The position numbers were made by a program, and so were the translations under genes. From assembly GCF_900116145.1 (NCBI RefSeq), contig NZ_FPAB01000003.1:558184-622183 (forward strand): a stretch of 64,000 nucleotides of DNA, read 5' to 3'. The stretch comes from Streptomyces harbinensis (GTDB lineage: Bacteria; Actinomycetota; Actinomycetes; Streptomycetales; Streptomycetaceae). Positions 28,963-37,255 of the stretch are shown in pieces. Under the pieces are notes generated by a model that did no database searches, was not told the DNA's origin, and saw only the letters and a list, made by a program, of their open reading frames with translations. Position 1 is the first letter of the stretch, and each line of letters starts with the position of its first letter.

Positions 28963-29808
28963 GTGACGGTCTTACGGAACGGAGCGCTGCGGCTGACGGG
29001 CGCGGTCCTCGGGGCAGCCCTCTTCGTGGCCGCCTGCGCCCTGGGCGCGCTCCAGTACCTGATCCTGAACGGCGGCCACACCCCCTGGCCGGTGATCCTC
29101 GTCCAGGGACTGGGCGCGGTGGCGGCGGTCATGCTGGCCGTCGGGTGGCTCTTCACCCAAAGCCGCTGGCAGTGGCGCACCCGGCTCACCTGCCTGATCG
29201 CCCTCGGCGGCGCGCTGGTGACCGGACTCGCCACCCGCTGGCTGCTGATCGCCTGGCGCGGGGAGCGGGTGAGTGCCCGCGTCACCGAAGCACGGACGAC
29301 CCGCAGCGGACCCCCGGGAAACACCGAACTGCGGCAGTGCCGGATCAGCCTCCTGGACGGCACCCCGGTACGCGAGCCGCTGAACCAGGGGCCCTCGTGG
29401 CATCCGGGCGACTGCCGGGCGCAGACCGTGGCCGGTGATCTCGTCACCGCGTGGATCGACCCGCAGGAAGCGGTCGCCCCGCTGGCCGGACCGCCGTACG
29501 CCGCCGCCCGGACCGCCCTCGTGGTGCTGGTCCTCGGCGCTCTCGCCGCTGCGGTCCTGGCCGCCGGCGCGGCCGTCCGGCTCACCGGGCCGGTGGCAGC
29601 ACCGCCCCGGACACCGCGTCGACCACCGGCCGGCCGCCCAGCTCCGACTCCAGACCGAGCACCCGGACACCGGTCAGCAACTCCTCCGTACACGGGCCCG
29701 CCGCCGGATCGGACACGGTCCAGCCCCCCACGATCACCAGCTCCGCCGTCTCCCGCAACCAGGCGCCGTAGTCCGCATCACAGGCACCGTAACCGACGGA
29801 GACGGTGA
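28963..29808 (+). CDS. Uncharacterised membrane protein
   Basis: 281 residues from a GTG with GGGGGAG before it. Three membrane helices at about residues 10-35, 42-62 and 73-95, then an extracellular stretch (VSARVTEARTTRSGPPGNTE, LRQCRISLLDGTPV, QTVAGDLVTAWIDPQEAVAP) and a fourth helix near 180-205. That layout resembles DUF3592-type proteins, but no sequence signature proves it. After about residue 207 the product becomes Pro/Arg/Ser-rich and lies antisense to the next gene (29582-30136). All three forward frames stay open there, so the true end may be a late stop in low-complexity sequence or a missed frameshift. Confidence 0.55.
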   Translation: MTVLRNGALRLTGAVLGAALFVAACALGALQYLILNGGHTPWPVILVQGLGAVAAVMLAVGWLFTQSRWQWRTRLTCLIALGGALVTGLATRWLLIAWRGERVSARVTEARTTRSGPPGNTELRQCRISLLDGTPVREPLNQGPSWHPGDCRAQTVAGDLVTAWIDPQEAVAPLAGPPYAAARTALVVLVLGALAAAVLAAGAAVRLTGPVAAPPRTPRRPPAGRPAPTPDRAPGHRSATPPYTGPPPDRTRSSPPRSPAPPSPATRRRSPHHRHRNRRRR

Positions 29809-30136
29809 GCACCGTCGCGTCCGGCTCCACCGAATCCACCCCCTGCACCGGCAGCAGATCGGGGCCGCCGCCCCCGGGCAGGGGCTCCGGCCGGGGCCAG
29901 CTCGCGGCGATCGCGTCGGCCCGCTCCTCGAAGGGCGCGGTGTCCACCGCCGTGGGCGTCGGCCGGGGCAGCGGCTCTGTCCCGATCGGATGGGTGATGT
30001 TGCCCGGGTCCGGCCCCAGCCACAACGACAGCAGCACGGTCGCGCTCGCCCCCAGCACCACCCCGGCCGCACCCGCCACCGCCGTCCCCGCCACGACCGC
30101 CGCCCCGGTGAGGACCCGTCGCCACCCGCCGCGCAT
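29582..30136 (-). CDS. Uncharacterised membrane-anchored protein
   Basis: 184 residues from the ATG at 30136, which has GGAGGGGG seven bases upstream; an ATG at 30160 in frame is less well placed. An N-terminal helix (VLTGAAVVAGTAVAGAAGVVLGASATVLLSLWLG) suggests an uncleaved anchor or signal. The outer part has two Cys (YGACDADYG and AAGPCTEELL) that may form a disulfide and an amphipathic ELVIVGGWTV strand. No family recognised. Its 3' end overlaps the tail of the convergent gene by about 227 bases. Third-position GC and the compositional spread favour this strand as coding in the overlap. Confidence 0.6.
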   Translation of the reverse strand: MRGGWRRVLTGAAVVAGTAVAGAAGVVLGASATVLLSLWLGPDPGNITHPIGTEPLPRPTPTAVDTAPFEERADAIAASWPRPEPLPGGGGPDLLPVQGVDSVEPDATVLTVSVGYGACDADYGAWLRETAELVIVGGWTVSDPAAGPCTEELLTGVRVLGLESELGGRPVVDAVSGAVLPPAR

Positions 30137-30207
30137 CCCTCGTCCCCCTCCGGCCTCCATGCCCGGTGGGACGGTCCGTACCTGACCCCGGTTCCGGTCC
30201 GACCTCC

Positions 30208-30223
30208 AGTGGTCCAGGCCACA
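30208..30223. promoter_or_regulatory. DasR-like (dre) operator before the second sugar ABC operon
   Basis: AGTGGTCCAGGCCACA fits the dre consensus (A-S-TGGTCTAGACCA-S-T) at about 13 of 16 positions, including both TGGTC/CCA arms. It stands 120 bases before the binding-protein start. DasR is the GntR regulator of N-acetylglucosamine use in Streptomyces, so control by amino-sugar phosphates is inferred. Confidence 0.5.
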
Positions 30224-30343
30224 AACGGTGCTGTTCCGTGATGTACGGGCCTGGATCGGACGAACACCCCGCTGTCACAATCAACGCCCGGGCACCACCC
30301 GGTCACCACCGGGCCACCTCCCCGTCCCCGGAAGGGACTTGCC

Positions 30344-31645
30344 ATGCCGCACGCCCCCGGCCGCCGCCTCCTCGCCGGCGCGGCAGCACTGTCCCTCGGC
30401 CTGCTCACCGCCGCCTGCGGCGGCGACGCGTCCTCCTCGTCCGGCGACGGCTCCGGCGCCGGCCCGACCCTCGACGTGTGGATCATGGAAGGCACCAACC
30501 CGGACGCCGGACCCTACTTCGAGGAACTGGCAGCCGTCTTCGAGGAGAAGACCGGCGCCTTGCTCAACGTCCAGTTCATCCAGTGGGCCGACGCCCACGA
30601 CCGGATCACCACCGCCATGGCCGGCCGCGAACTCCCCGACGTCGCCGAGATCGGCACCACCTGGGCCCTGGAATTCGGCGCGGTCGGCGCCCTGCGCGAC
30701 CTCTCCGGCGACATCGAGGCGGCCGGCCTCGCCGGCGACCTCGTCCCCGCCCTGCACGAGGCGGGCACCGTCGACGGCGCCACCTACGGCATGCCCTGGC
30801 ACGCGGGCACCCGCTCCCTCATGTACCGCGCCGACCTCTTCGCCGAACACGGCCTCCAGCCCCCCACCTCCTGGGACGAACTCCTCGACGTCGCGCTCCA
30901 GCTCAAGGAACTCGAACCCGACATGATCCCCTTCCCGGTGATCGGCGGCACCGAATACGCGGTGGACGCCTTCATCTGGGGCGGCGGCGGCCAGATCGCC
31001 CAGGCCGACGACTCCGGCCGCTGGACCTCCACCATCAACGCCCCCGAGGCCGTGGCCGGGATCGAGTTCCTCACCTCCCTCGCCACCGAACACGGCCTGT
31101 CCGTCGCCGCCGCAGAGACCTGGACCGAGGCCGACCAGCTCCAGAGCTTCCAGAACGGCGAAGCCGCCATGGTCATCAACGGCAACTGGACCGTCAACAC
31201 CCTGCTCGCCGACGACCCCTCCTGGGCCGACCGGCTCGGCGTCGTTCCCGTCCCCGGACCGCAGCCCGGCACGTACAGCCCCTCCTTCGTCGGCGGCTCC
31301 CTGCTCGGCGACTTCACCAGCGACCACCCCGAACTCGCCTGGGAACTCATCCAGCTGATGTCGACCGGCGAGTACGGTGCCAAGTGGGCCGACGAATCCG
31401 GGTTCTTCCCCGGCCAGCAGTCCCTGCTCGAAGACGTCGCCGCCGAAGCCGGCCCGCTCGTCGCCCCGTTCGCCACCCAGATGATGGAAGCCGGCCACAG
31501 CGTCCCGGTCACCGAACTGTACGGCCGGGTGCAGGGCGCCCAGATCATCCCGCGGATGCTCCAGTCCATCCTCGCCGGCTCCGCCTCCGTCCAGGAAGCG
31601 GCCGACACCGCCGCGGCAGCCATGGACGAGACCTTTGGCCACTGA
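30344..31645 (+). CDS. Sugar-binding lipoprotein of the second ABC importer
   Basis: 433 residues. The signal peptide MPHAPGRRLLAGAAALSLGLLTAAC ends in a lipobox (LTAAC, Cys25). The mature protein opens LDVWIMEGTNPDAGPYFEEL and continues with VQFIQWADAHDRITTAMAG, PDVAEIGTTWALEFG, YGMPWHAGTRSLMYR and FVGGSLLGDF, the family-1 oligosaccharide receptor fold, close in style to Streptomyces amino-sugar and cello-oligosaccharide receptors. GGAAGGG precedes the ATG. The dre-like site upstream suggests N-acetylglucosamine or chitobiose, but the ligand is unproven. It overlaps the permease start by 11 bases. Confidence 0.88.
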   Translation: MPHAPGRRLLAGAAALSLGLLTAACGGDASSSSGDGSGAGPTLDVWIMEGTNPDAGPYFEELAAVFEEKTGALLNVQFIQWADAHDRITTAMAGRELPDVAEIGTTWALEFGAVGALRDLSGDIEAAGLAGDLVPALHEAGTVDGATYGMPWHAGTRSLMYRADLFAEHGLQPPTSWDELLDVALQLKELEPDMIPFPVIGGTEYAVDAFIWGGGGQIAQADDSGRWTSTINAPEAVAGIEFLTSLATEHGLSVAAAETWTEADQLQSFQNGEAAMVINGNWTVNTLLADDPSWADRLGVVPVPGPQPGTYSPSFVGGSLLGDFTSDHPELAWELIQLMSTGEYGAKWADESGFFPGQQSLLEDVAAEAGPLVAPFATQMMEAGHSVPVTELYGRVQGAQIIPRMLQSILAGSASVQEAADTAAAAMDETFGH

Positions 31646-32633
31646 CCGCGCCACCGGCCCCACCCGGCCACGGCCCGGGCGGGAAGCCGGGCCCGACCGC
31701 CCGGCCCCCGACCCCGCCCGCCGCGCCCGCCGAGCCCGCCGCGCCCGCGCCCTGCGCCCCTGGCTCCTGCTCGCCCCCGCCCTCACCGTCCTCGCCGTCC
31801 TCCTCCTGTGGCCCCTGCTCCGCGTCGTCCTGCTCTCCTTCCAGGACTACGGCCTGCGGCAGATCTACACCGGCGAAACCCACTGGACCGGCCTCGACAA
31901 CTACACCACCCTGCTCACCGACAGCGCGCTGTGGACCACGGTGCTCCCCAACACCGTCGTCTTCGCCGCCGTCTGCGTGGCCCTCACCGTCATCACCGGC
32001 ACCCTCGTCGCCCTGCTGCTGCAACGCCTCGGCCGCACCTGGCGGATCATCTGCTCCACCGTCGTCATGACCGCCTGGGCCATGCCCGCCGTCACCGGCA
32101 CCTACGTCTGGATCTGGATCTTCGACCCACTGGGCGGCATCGTCAGCGGCGGCCTCGACGCCCTCGGACTCATCGAACCCCGCGAGACCAACTGGTTCAC
32201 CGACCGCTGGTCCTTCTACGCCATCGCCACCCTCAACGTCGTCCACCACGGCTTCCCGTTCGTCGCCATCACCGTGTTCGCCGGACTGCTCACCATCCCC
32301 AGGGAACTGCCCGAAGCCGCCCTCATGGACGGCGCGAACGCCTGGCAGCGGTTCTGGAAGATCACCGTGCCGACCATCAGACCCGTCTTCACGGTCGTCA
32401 CCATCCTGTCCACCATTTGGGACTTCAAGGTCTTCGCCCAGATCTACCTCATGCCGGGCGGCTCAGGATCCAACCCCGACATCTTCAACCTCGGCGTCTG
32501 GTCCTACCACCAGTCCTTCGTCAAGAACGAGTACGGCATGGGCTCGGCGATCGCCGTCCTGCTCACCGTGCTGCTGCTCGCCATCACCGTGGTCTACCTC
32601 CGGGCCCTGTTCAAGGAGAGGGACGACCTGTGA
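31635..32633 (+). CDS. Sugar ABC transporter permease (MalF type)
   Basis: 332 residues read from a TTG at 31635, 11 bases inside the end of the binding-protein gene; no ATG or GTG lies before the first helix, so this start or a closely placed one is needed. An Arg/Pro-rich leader is followed by six helices, starting at WLLLAPALTVLAVLLLWPLLRVVLLSFQDYG. The ATPase-contact loop is ELPEAALMDGANAWQRFWKITVP. It partners the following gene. No ATPase is encoded; a shared MsiK-like one is presumed. Confidence 0.86.
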   Translation: MATDRATGPTRPRPGREAGPDRPAPDPARRARRARRARALRPWLLLAPALTVLAVLLLWPLLRVVLLSFQDYGLRQIYTGETHWTGLDNYTTLLTDSALWTTVLPNTVVFAAVCVALTVITGTLVALLLQRLGRTWRIICSTVVMTAWAMPAVTGTYVWIWIFDPLGGIVSGGLDALGLIEPRETNWFTDRWSFYAIATLNVVHHGFPFVAITVFAGLLTIPRELPEAALMDGANAWQRFWKITVPTIRPVFTVVTILSTIWDFKVFAQIYLMPGGSGSNPDIFNLGVWSYHQSFVKNEYGMGSAIAVLLTVLLLAITVVYLRALFKERDDL

Positions 32634-33445
32634 CCGGACGCCGCCTCGGACTCGCCGCCGCCGTCACCGCACTCCTCGTCTTCTCTCTCTTCCCCGTCTA
32701 CTGGATGGTCAGCTCCGCCGTCGACCCCGGCGCGAACACCCGCGGCGCCGCCGTCCTGCCCTCCGGATTCACCCTCGACCACTTCCGGTACGTCCTGGAC
32801 ACCGGCGACTTCACCACCTACCTCGCCAACTCCGCGCTCGTCGGCGCCGGCACGGTGCTGCTCGCCGGGCTGCTCTCCCTCTTCGCCGCCGTCGCCGTGG
32901 CCCGCTTCCGGTTCCGGATGCGCACCAAAGTGCTCCTCATGATCCTCATCGTGCAGATGGTGCCGCTGGAAGCCCTGGTCATCCCGCTCTTCCTCCAGAT
33001 GAGCGACCTCGGCATGCTCAACAGCCTGCTCGGCCTCACCATCGTCTACCTGGCGTTCTCCCTGCCCTTCGGCATCTGGACCCTGCGCGGCTTCGTCGCC
33101 GCCGTCCCGCAGGAGATCGAGGAAGCCGCCTACCTCGACGGCTGCGGCTGGTGGCGGATGTTCCGCTCCGTCCTGCTGCCCCTGGTGGCCCCCGGCCTGG
33201 TCGCCACCAGCATCTTCGCCTTCATCGTCGCCTGGAACGAATTCATCTTCGCCTTCACCTTCATGCAGAACGACAGCAAGTACACCGCCGCCGTCGGACT
33301 GCACCGCTTCTTCGGCCAGTACAGCACCGACTGGGGCGCCGTCATGGCCGGCTCCACCCTCATCACCGTGCCCGTACTGATCTTCTTCGTCCTCGTGCAG
33401 CGCCGGCTCGCCGGCGGACTGGCCGCCGGCGCCATCAAGGGCTGA
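32630..33445 (+). CDS. Carbohydrate ABC transporter permease (MalG type)
   Basis: 271 residues from the GTG at 32630 overlapping the previous stop (GTGA), with AAGGAG upstream; the longer frame from 31808 shadows the previous gene. Six helices; coupling loop EIEEAAYLDGCGWWRMFRSVLLP; ending LAGGLAAGAIKG, the usual MalG-like C-terminus. Completes the binding-protein, MalF, MalG operon. Ends 24 bases from the convergent HExxH gene, so transcription collides or terminates there. Confidence 0.9.
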   Translation: MTGRRLGLAAAVTALLVFSLFPVYWMVSSAVDPGANTRGAAVLPSGFTLDHFRYVLDTGDFTTYLANSALVGAGTVLLAGLLSLFAAVAVARFRFRMRTKVLLMILIVQMVPLEALVIPLFLQMSDLGMLNSLLGLTIVYLAFSLPFGIWTLRGFVAAVPQEIEEAAYLDGCGWWRMFRSVLLPLVAPGLVATSIFAFIVAWNEFIFAFTFMQNDSKYTAAVGLHRFFGQYSTDWGAVMAGSTLITVPVLIFFVLVQRRLAGGLAAGAIKG

Positions 33446-33469
33446 CCCGCGCCCGCCGCAGCACCGCGC

Positions 33470-34366
33470 TCAGGTGTCGCACTCCAGGACCGTACGGCAC
33501 AGCCCGCACCGCGCCCGGCTCCGCCCCGCCACCGGCAGCCGCAGCTTCTGCCCGCACACCGGACAGCCGAACACCACCGTCAACCCGCCCCCGGACCCGT
33601 CCTGTTCGAAGGCATAGCCGGCACCACCGCCCGCCATCGCCTCCGGAACGGCCCGCCCGCGCGCCGCCAGCGCCCGCTCCGCGGCATACCGCTGCCGCGC
33701 CGCCCACGGCCCGCCGGCCAGCGGCGGCCGGACCGCGTCCCGCTCCGCCAGCCGGCGGCCCGCCTCGTACGCCTCGTACGCCTGCGGGCTCGTGAACCAG
33801 ATCCGCGGATCCTCCCCGAACACCGCCGCCCGCCGCGCGAGCACGTACCCGTACTCCTGCGGCGTCAGATACCCCAGGCGCTGCGAACCCAGCGCGTCCT
33901 CCCGGAACGCGTCCAGCAGCAGCCAGCCCACCCCCAGATACGCGGCGGCCGTATCGGTGAGGATCTCGTCCTCCGCGGTCACCGGCAGCCCCAGCCCCGC
34001 CCGGTGCAGATACACATGCATCACCTCGTGCGCCAGCACCGCCCCGATGTCCCGCCGCTGCCCGTCGAAACGGCGGTGCAGATCGACGGTGTACCCGCCC
34101 GCCCCGCCGTCCCGCTCCACCCATGCCGCCTCCGGCATCTCCGTGAACCGGACCCGCACCGGCGCCTCGGGCAGCCCCAGATGCCGCACCATCACCAGCG
34201 CCACCCGCTCGACACCGGCCCGCAGATCCTCCGCGTCGTCGAACGCCACATCCACCGGCAGCACACTGGTGGCGAACCCCCGCACCGTCCCCGGCGACAA
34301 CCCCCGGTACAGCGCCGTGATCGCCGACCGCACCGCCGCCAGATGCGGAAACGCCGCGCCGCTCAC
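33470..34366 (-). CDS. HExxH metalloprotease-like protein with C-terminal zinc ribbon
   Basis: 298 residues from a GTG that overlaps the kinase stop by four bases; a 712-residue frame running upstream is only the kinase shadow. Residues 113-117 read HEVMH in VLAHEVMHVYLHRAGLGL, a zincin-type zinc motif, followed by EDEILTDTAAAYLGVGWLLLDAF, where the Glu/Asp could be the third ligand. No signal peptide or helix is seen, so it is likely cytosolic. The C-terminus has CPVCGQKLRLP and CGLCRTVLEC, a two-knuckle zinc ribbon. Coupling to the kinase implies a shared pathway. Substrate unknown; a DUF-type peptidase not otherwise recognised. Confidence 0.7.
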   Translation of the reverse strand: MSGAAFPHLAAVRSAITALYRGLSPGTVRGFATSVLPVDVAFDDAEDLRAGVERVALVMVRHLGLPEAPVRVRFTEMPEAAWVERDGGAGGYTVDLHRRFDGQRRDIGAVLAHEVMHVYLHRAGLGLPVTAEDEILTDTAAAYLGVGWLLLDAFREDALGSQRLGYLTPQEYGYVLARRAAVFGEDPRIWFTSPQAYEAYEAGRRLAERDAVRPPLAGGPWAARQRYAAERALAARGRAVPEAMAGGGAGYAFEQDGSGGGLTVVFGCPVCGQKLRLPVAGRSRARCGLCRTVLECDT

Positions 34367-36465
34367 CGGCCGTCCGGAACGACCACGGCGGCGCTTTCCA
34401 CGGCCAGCTCGCTCATGCCCCACGTCTCCAGGATCTCGCCGTACGTTCCGTCGTCGATCAGCTCCTGCAACGCCTGCTGGAGCGCGTCCCGCAGGGAAGG
34501 GGCGCCCACCGACACCGCGAAGCCTACCGGTTCGGGGTCGAACCGGGCGTCCGAGATGACCAGTTCGTTCGGGTTGTCCGCCATCAGGGCCACCGCGCCC
34601 GAGTGATGGACGTACACGGCGTCCGCCGCACCGCTGCGCAGGTCCAGGACCAGATCCTCCGGCTCCAGGTGGCCGGTGACGCGCACCGGATCGGCGCAGC
34701 CGGCGCTGTGCCGGGCCACCGCCTCCTCGGCCTCGTCGGTGCGCCAGGTCGCCACGGTCTTCCCGCACAGATCCGCGAACGCGGCGGCGCCGTGGGACGC
34801 CCCCGCGTGCGTCATCAGGACCCAGCTCTCCTCGAAGTACGGGAGGAAGTCGAGATTGGAGACGGTGAAGACCGAGGTGGCGGCTGCGGGCATCACGCCC
34901 ATCGCGATCCAGCCGGCCGGATCCAGGGTGTGGGCCAGCTGGTTGAGGAGCTGGGCATGGTCGGTGTGGGTGAAGCGGAACTCGACACCGAGACGTTCCC
35001 CGAGCGCGGCGGCGAGGTCCGGGTAGAAGCCGGTCTCCTCCGCCGCCCAGGGCGAGGACATCAGCGGCAGCGCCCCGGTGCCGGTGCGCACCGGGATCCG
35101 GCCCGACTCCTGGATCTCCGGCGGCAGCAGGCCGTACAGCGGGGCCTGTGCTCCCTCCTCCGGCCCCGGGTCGTTGCCCGGGTCCGCCTCCGGGACGGCG
35201 TCCCGGTCCGTTTCCGTGGCCTTGCCGGGCGCGCCGTCCCCGGGGGCGGGCCCGGCCGACGGGTCCTCGTTCCCGCCCGAGGTGCGGGTCAGCAGTACGG
35301 TGAGCGCGACGATGAGCGCGAGCGCGGCGACGACGGCCCCGGCCGCCAGGAACCTGCGGGGGCCGGTGCCGGTGCCGGTGCCGGTGCCGGTTGCGGGAGC
35401 CGTCGGGGTGGGTGGGGCGGACGGCACGGGCACGGCGGCGGTGACGGTCGGCGCCGCGTGCGGTGGCACGGGCGGCGGTCCGGCGGGCGGCTGCGGAAGG
35501 GCCGGCGGCGGCGCACCCGTCCCGGCGTGCGTCGGCACCGGCCCGTCCAGCGCCGGCACACCGGCCGCCCGCTGCTCCAGCCGGGCGGTCAGCGCGGCCG
35601 GCAGCCACGGCTCGCCCTCCGGCCCCGCCGCCCCCGGCGCGCAGCGCGCGGCAACCCCGGCGATCTCCGCCACCGAGGGCCGCCCGGCCGGCTCCTTGTC
35701 CAGACAGCGCACCACCAGATCCCGCAGCGGACCGGTCAGCGGACCGTCCGGCGCGCCCAGCTCCGGCTCCTCGTGCAACACCCGGTACAGCACGGTGTGG
35801 ACCGCGGGCTCCCCGGCCGCGAACGGCGCGGTGCCCGTCGCGGCGAACGCCAGCACCGTACCGAGCGCGAACACGTCCACCGCCCCGGTGACATCCTCGC
35901 CCCGGATCTGCTCCGGCGGCATGTACCCCGGCGAACCGATCATCGAACCCGTACGCGTGGCCACACTCGCGTCCACCGCGCGCGCGATCCCGAAGTCGAT
36001 GACCTTCGGGCCCTCCAGCGCGATCAGCACATTCGACGGCTTGAGATCACGGTGCACCAGCCCCGCGCCGTGGATGTCGCCCAGCGCCCCGGCGAGACCG
36101 GCCGCCAGCGTCCACAGCGACCGCTCCGGCAACACCCCGTACGACCCCAGGACGGTCTCGTGCAGGGAGAACCCCGGGATGTACCCGGTGGCCACCCACG
36201 GCACCGCCGAGGAGGTGTCGCCCGCCAGCACCGGAGCCGTCCAGGTGCCACTGACCCGTCCGGCGGCGGACACCTCCCGGCGGAAGCGGCGACGGAACTC
36301 CGGGTCCGCCGCCAGCTCCGCGTGGACCAACTTGACCGCCGCCAACCGGCCCTCGGGCGCACGCCCCAGGAACACCTGCCCCATACCACCGGACCCGAGC
36401 CGGCCGAGTATGCGATACGGACCCACCTGGGACGGATCCCCCGGGCGCAACGATTCCACCGTCAT
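34363..36465 (-). CDS. Receptor-like Ser/Thr kinase with extracellular solute-binding domain
   Basis: 700 residues. The cytosolic kinase domain (about 15-275) has a glycine loop LGSGGMGQVFLG, Lys45 in AAVKLV, Glu64, the catalytic HRDLKPSN (138-145) and DFG (157-159), then GSPGYMPPEQIRG, so it should be active. A Pro-rich linker with a Thr-Gly repeat leads to one membrane helix (FLAAGAVVAALALIVALTVLL, near 370-390). Outside is a family-3 (amino-acid type) solute-binding domain: LPLMSSPWAAEETGFYPDLAAALGERLGVEFRF to the C-terminus, with ADAVYVHHSGAVAL. Probably senses a small ligand outside and signals through phosphorylation. Overlaps the HExxH gene by four bases. Confidence 0.85.
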   Translation of the reverse strand: MTVESLRPGDPSQVGPYRILGRLGSGGMGQVFLGRAPEGRLAAVKLVHAELAADPEFRRRFRREVSAAGRVSGTWTAPVLAGDTSSAVPWVATGYIPGFSLHETVLGSYGVLPERSLWTLAAGLAGALGDIHGAGLVHRDLKPSNVLIALEGPKVIDFGIARAVDASVATRTGSMIGSPGYMPPEQIRGEDVTGAVDVFALGTVLAFAATGTAPFAAGEPAVHTVLYRVLHEEPELGAPDGPLTGPLRDLVVRCLDKEPAGRPSVAEIAGVAARCAPGAAGPEGEPWLPAALTARLEQRAAGVPALDGPVPTHAGTGAPPPALPQPPAGPPPVPPHAAPTVTAAVPVPSAPPTPTAPATGTGTGTGTGPRRFLAAGAVVAALALIVALTVLLTRTSGGNEDPSAGPAPGDGAPGKATETDRDAVPEADPGNDPGPEEGAQAPLYGLLPPEIQESGRIPVRTGTGALPLMSSPWAAEETGFYPDLAAALGERLGVEFRFTHTDHAQLLNQLAHTLDPAGWIAMGVMPAAATSVFTVSNLDFLPYFEESWVLMTHAGASHGAAAFADLCGKTVATWRTDEAEEAVARHSAGCADPVRVTGHLEPEDLVLDLRSGAADAVYVHHSGAVALMADNPNELVISDARFDPEPVGFAVSVGAPSLRDALQQALQELIDDGTYGEILETWGMSELAVESAAVVVPDGR

Positions 36466-36516
36466 CCCCCAACTCCCCGGCGCGGTCGGGGCCGGGGCAC
36501 TCAGCTGCCGAGTCTG

Positions 36517-36897
36517 TCAGAACTGCCCGTAACAGAGGCAGAACGGATGCCCGGCCGGGTCCTCGTAGACGACGAACCCCCGTTCCTCACCGCCGCTGTC
36601 GTGCCGGAAACGCGCACCCAGCGCCTCCACCTGCGGTCGCGCCCGGTCCACGTCCTCCCGCGCGGGTACGTCGAAGTCGAGGTGCATCTGCTGCGGGTGC
36701 CCCGGGTCCGGCCAGCGCGGCGGCTGGTGGTCGGGCGCGTACTGGAAGGCGATCCGCCCGCCGGTGGCCGGGTCCGAGAGCGTCACCCACGGGGCGTGGG
36801 AGTCATCCAGCTCCCAGCCCAGGATGGACCGGTAGAAGCCGGCGAGGGCCGCCGGGTCGGGACAGTCGATCACCAGGGACTGCATTGTCGCGATCAT
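36517..36897 (-). CDS. VOC superfamily (glyoxalase/bleomycin-resistance-like) protein
   Basis: 126 residues from the ATG at 36897 (an inner ATG at 36885 is possible). Two beta-alpha-beta-beta-beta halves are seen: LVIDCPDPAALAGFYRSILGWELDD, and MHLDFDVPAREDVDRARPQVEALGARF, ending YEDPAGHPFCLCYGQF. The His/Glu pattern (HLDF; PAGHPFCL) fits the actinomycete VOC subgroup often annotated as glyoxalase-like. Ligand unknown. A longer frame to 37242 lies over the aroQ gene and is not used. It is divergent from chorismate mutase with only 31 bases between starts. Confidence 0.85.
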   Translation of the reverse strand: MIATMQSLVIDCPDPAALAGFYRSILGWELDDSHAPWVTLSDPATGGRIAFQYAPDHQPPRWPDPGHPQQMHLDFDVPAREDVDRARPQVEALGARFRHDSGGEERGFVVYEDPAGHPFCLCYGQF

Positions 36898-36928
36898 CAC
36901 GGCAGCATAAGCCGCATAGGCTGGTCCC

Positions 36929-37255
36929 ATGAGTGACATCGACGACGAGGTGCGTGGCGAGCTGACACGGCTGCGGGAGAGCATCGACAACATCGACGCC
37001 GCCGTCGTCCACATGCTGGCCGAACGCTTCAAGTGCACCCAGCAGGTCGGCCGCCTCAAGGCGCAGCACCAGCTGCCGCCCGCCGACCCCGCCCGCGAGG
37101 CGCGGCAGATCACCCGGCTGCGCCAGCTGGCCGAGAGCGCGCACCTGGACCCGGCATTCGCCGAGAAGCTGCTGAACTTCATCATCGCCGAGGTCATCCG
37201 GCACCATGAGACGATCGCGAGCGAGGTCACCGACCCGTCCACCCCGGCCGGCTGA
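36929..37255 (+). CDS. Chorismate mutase, AroQ class
   Basis: 108 residues, all-helical AroQ domain: LTRLRESIDNIDAAVVHMLAERFKCTQQVGRLKAQHQL, with the Arg and Lys residues that hold chorismate (R at LRESID, K in KAQH) and a C-terminal helix LLNFIIAEVIRHHETIA. It turns chorismate into prephenate for phenylalanine and tyrosine, competing with TrpE for the same substrate. It diverges from the VOC gene. The stop is followed directly by a Glu-Pro-repeat coding remnant, which makes the 3' side unusual. Confidence 0.93.
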   Translation: MSDIDDEVRGELTRLRESIDNIDAAVVHMLAERFKCTQQVGRLKAQHQLPPADPAREARQITRLRQLAESAHLDPAFAEKLLNFIIAEVIRHHETIASEVTDPSTPAG

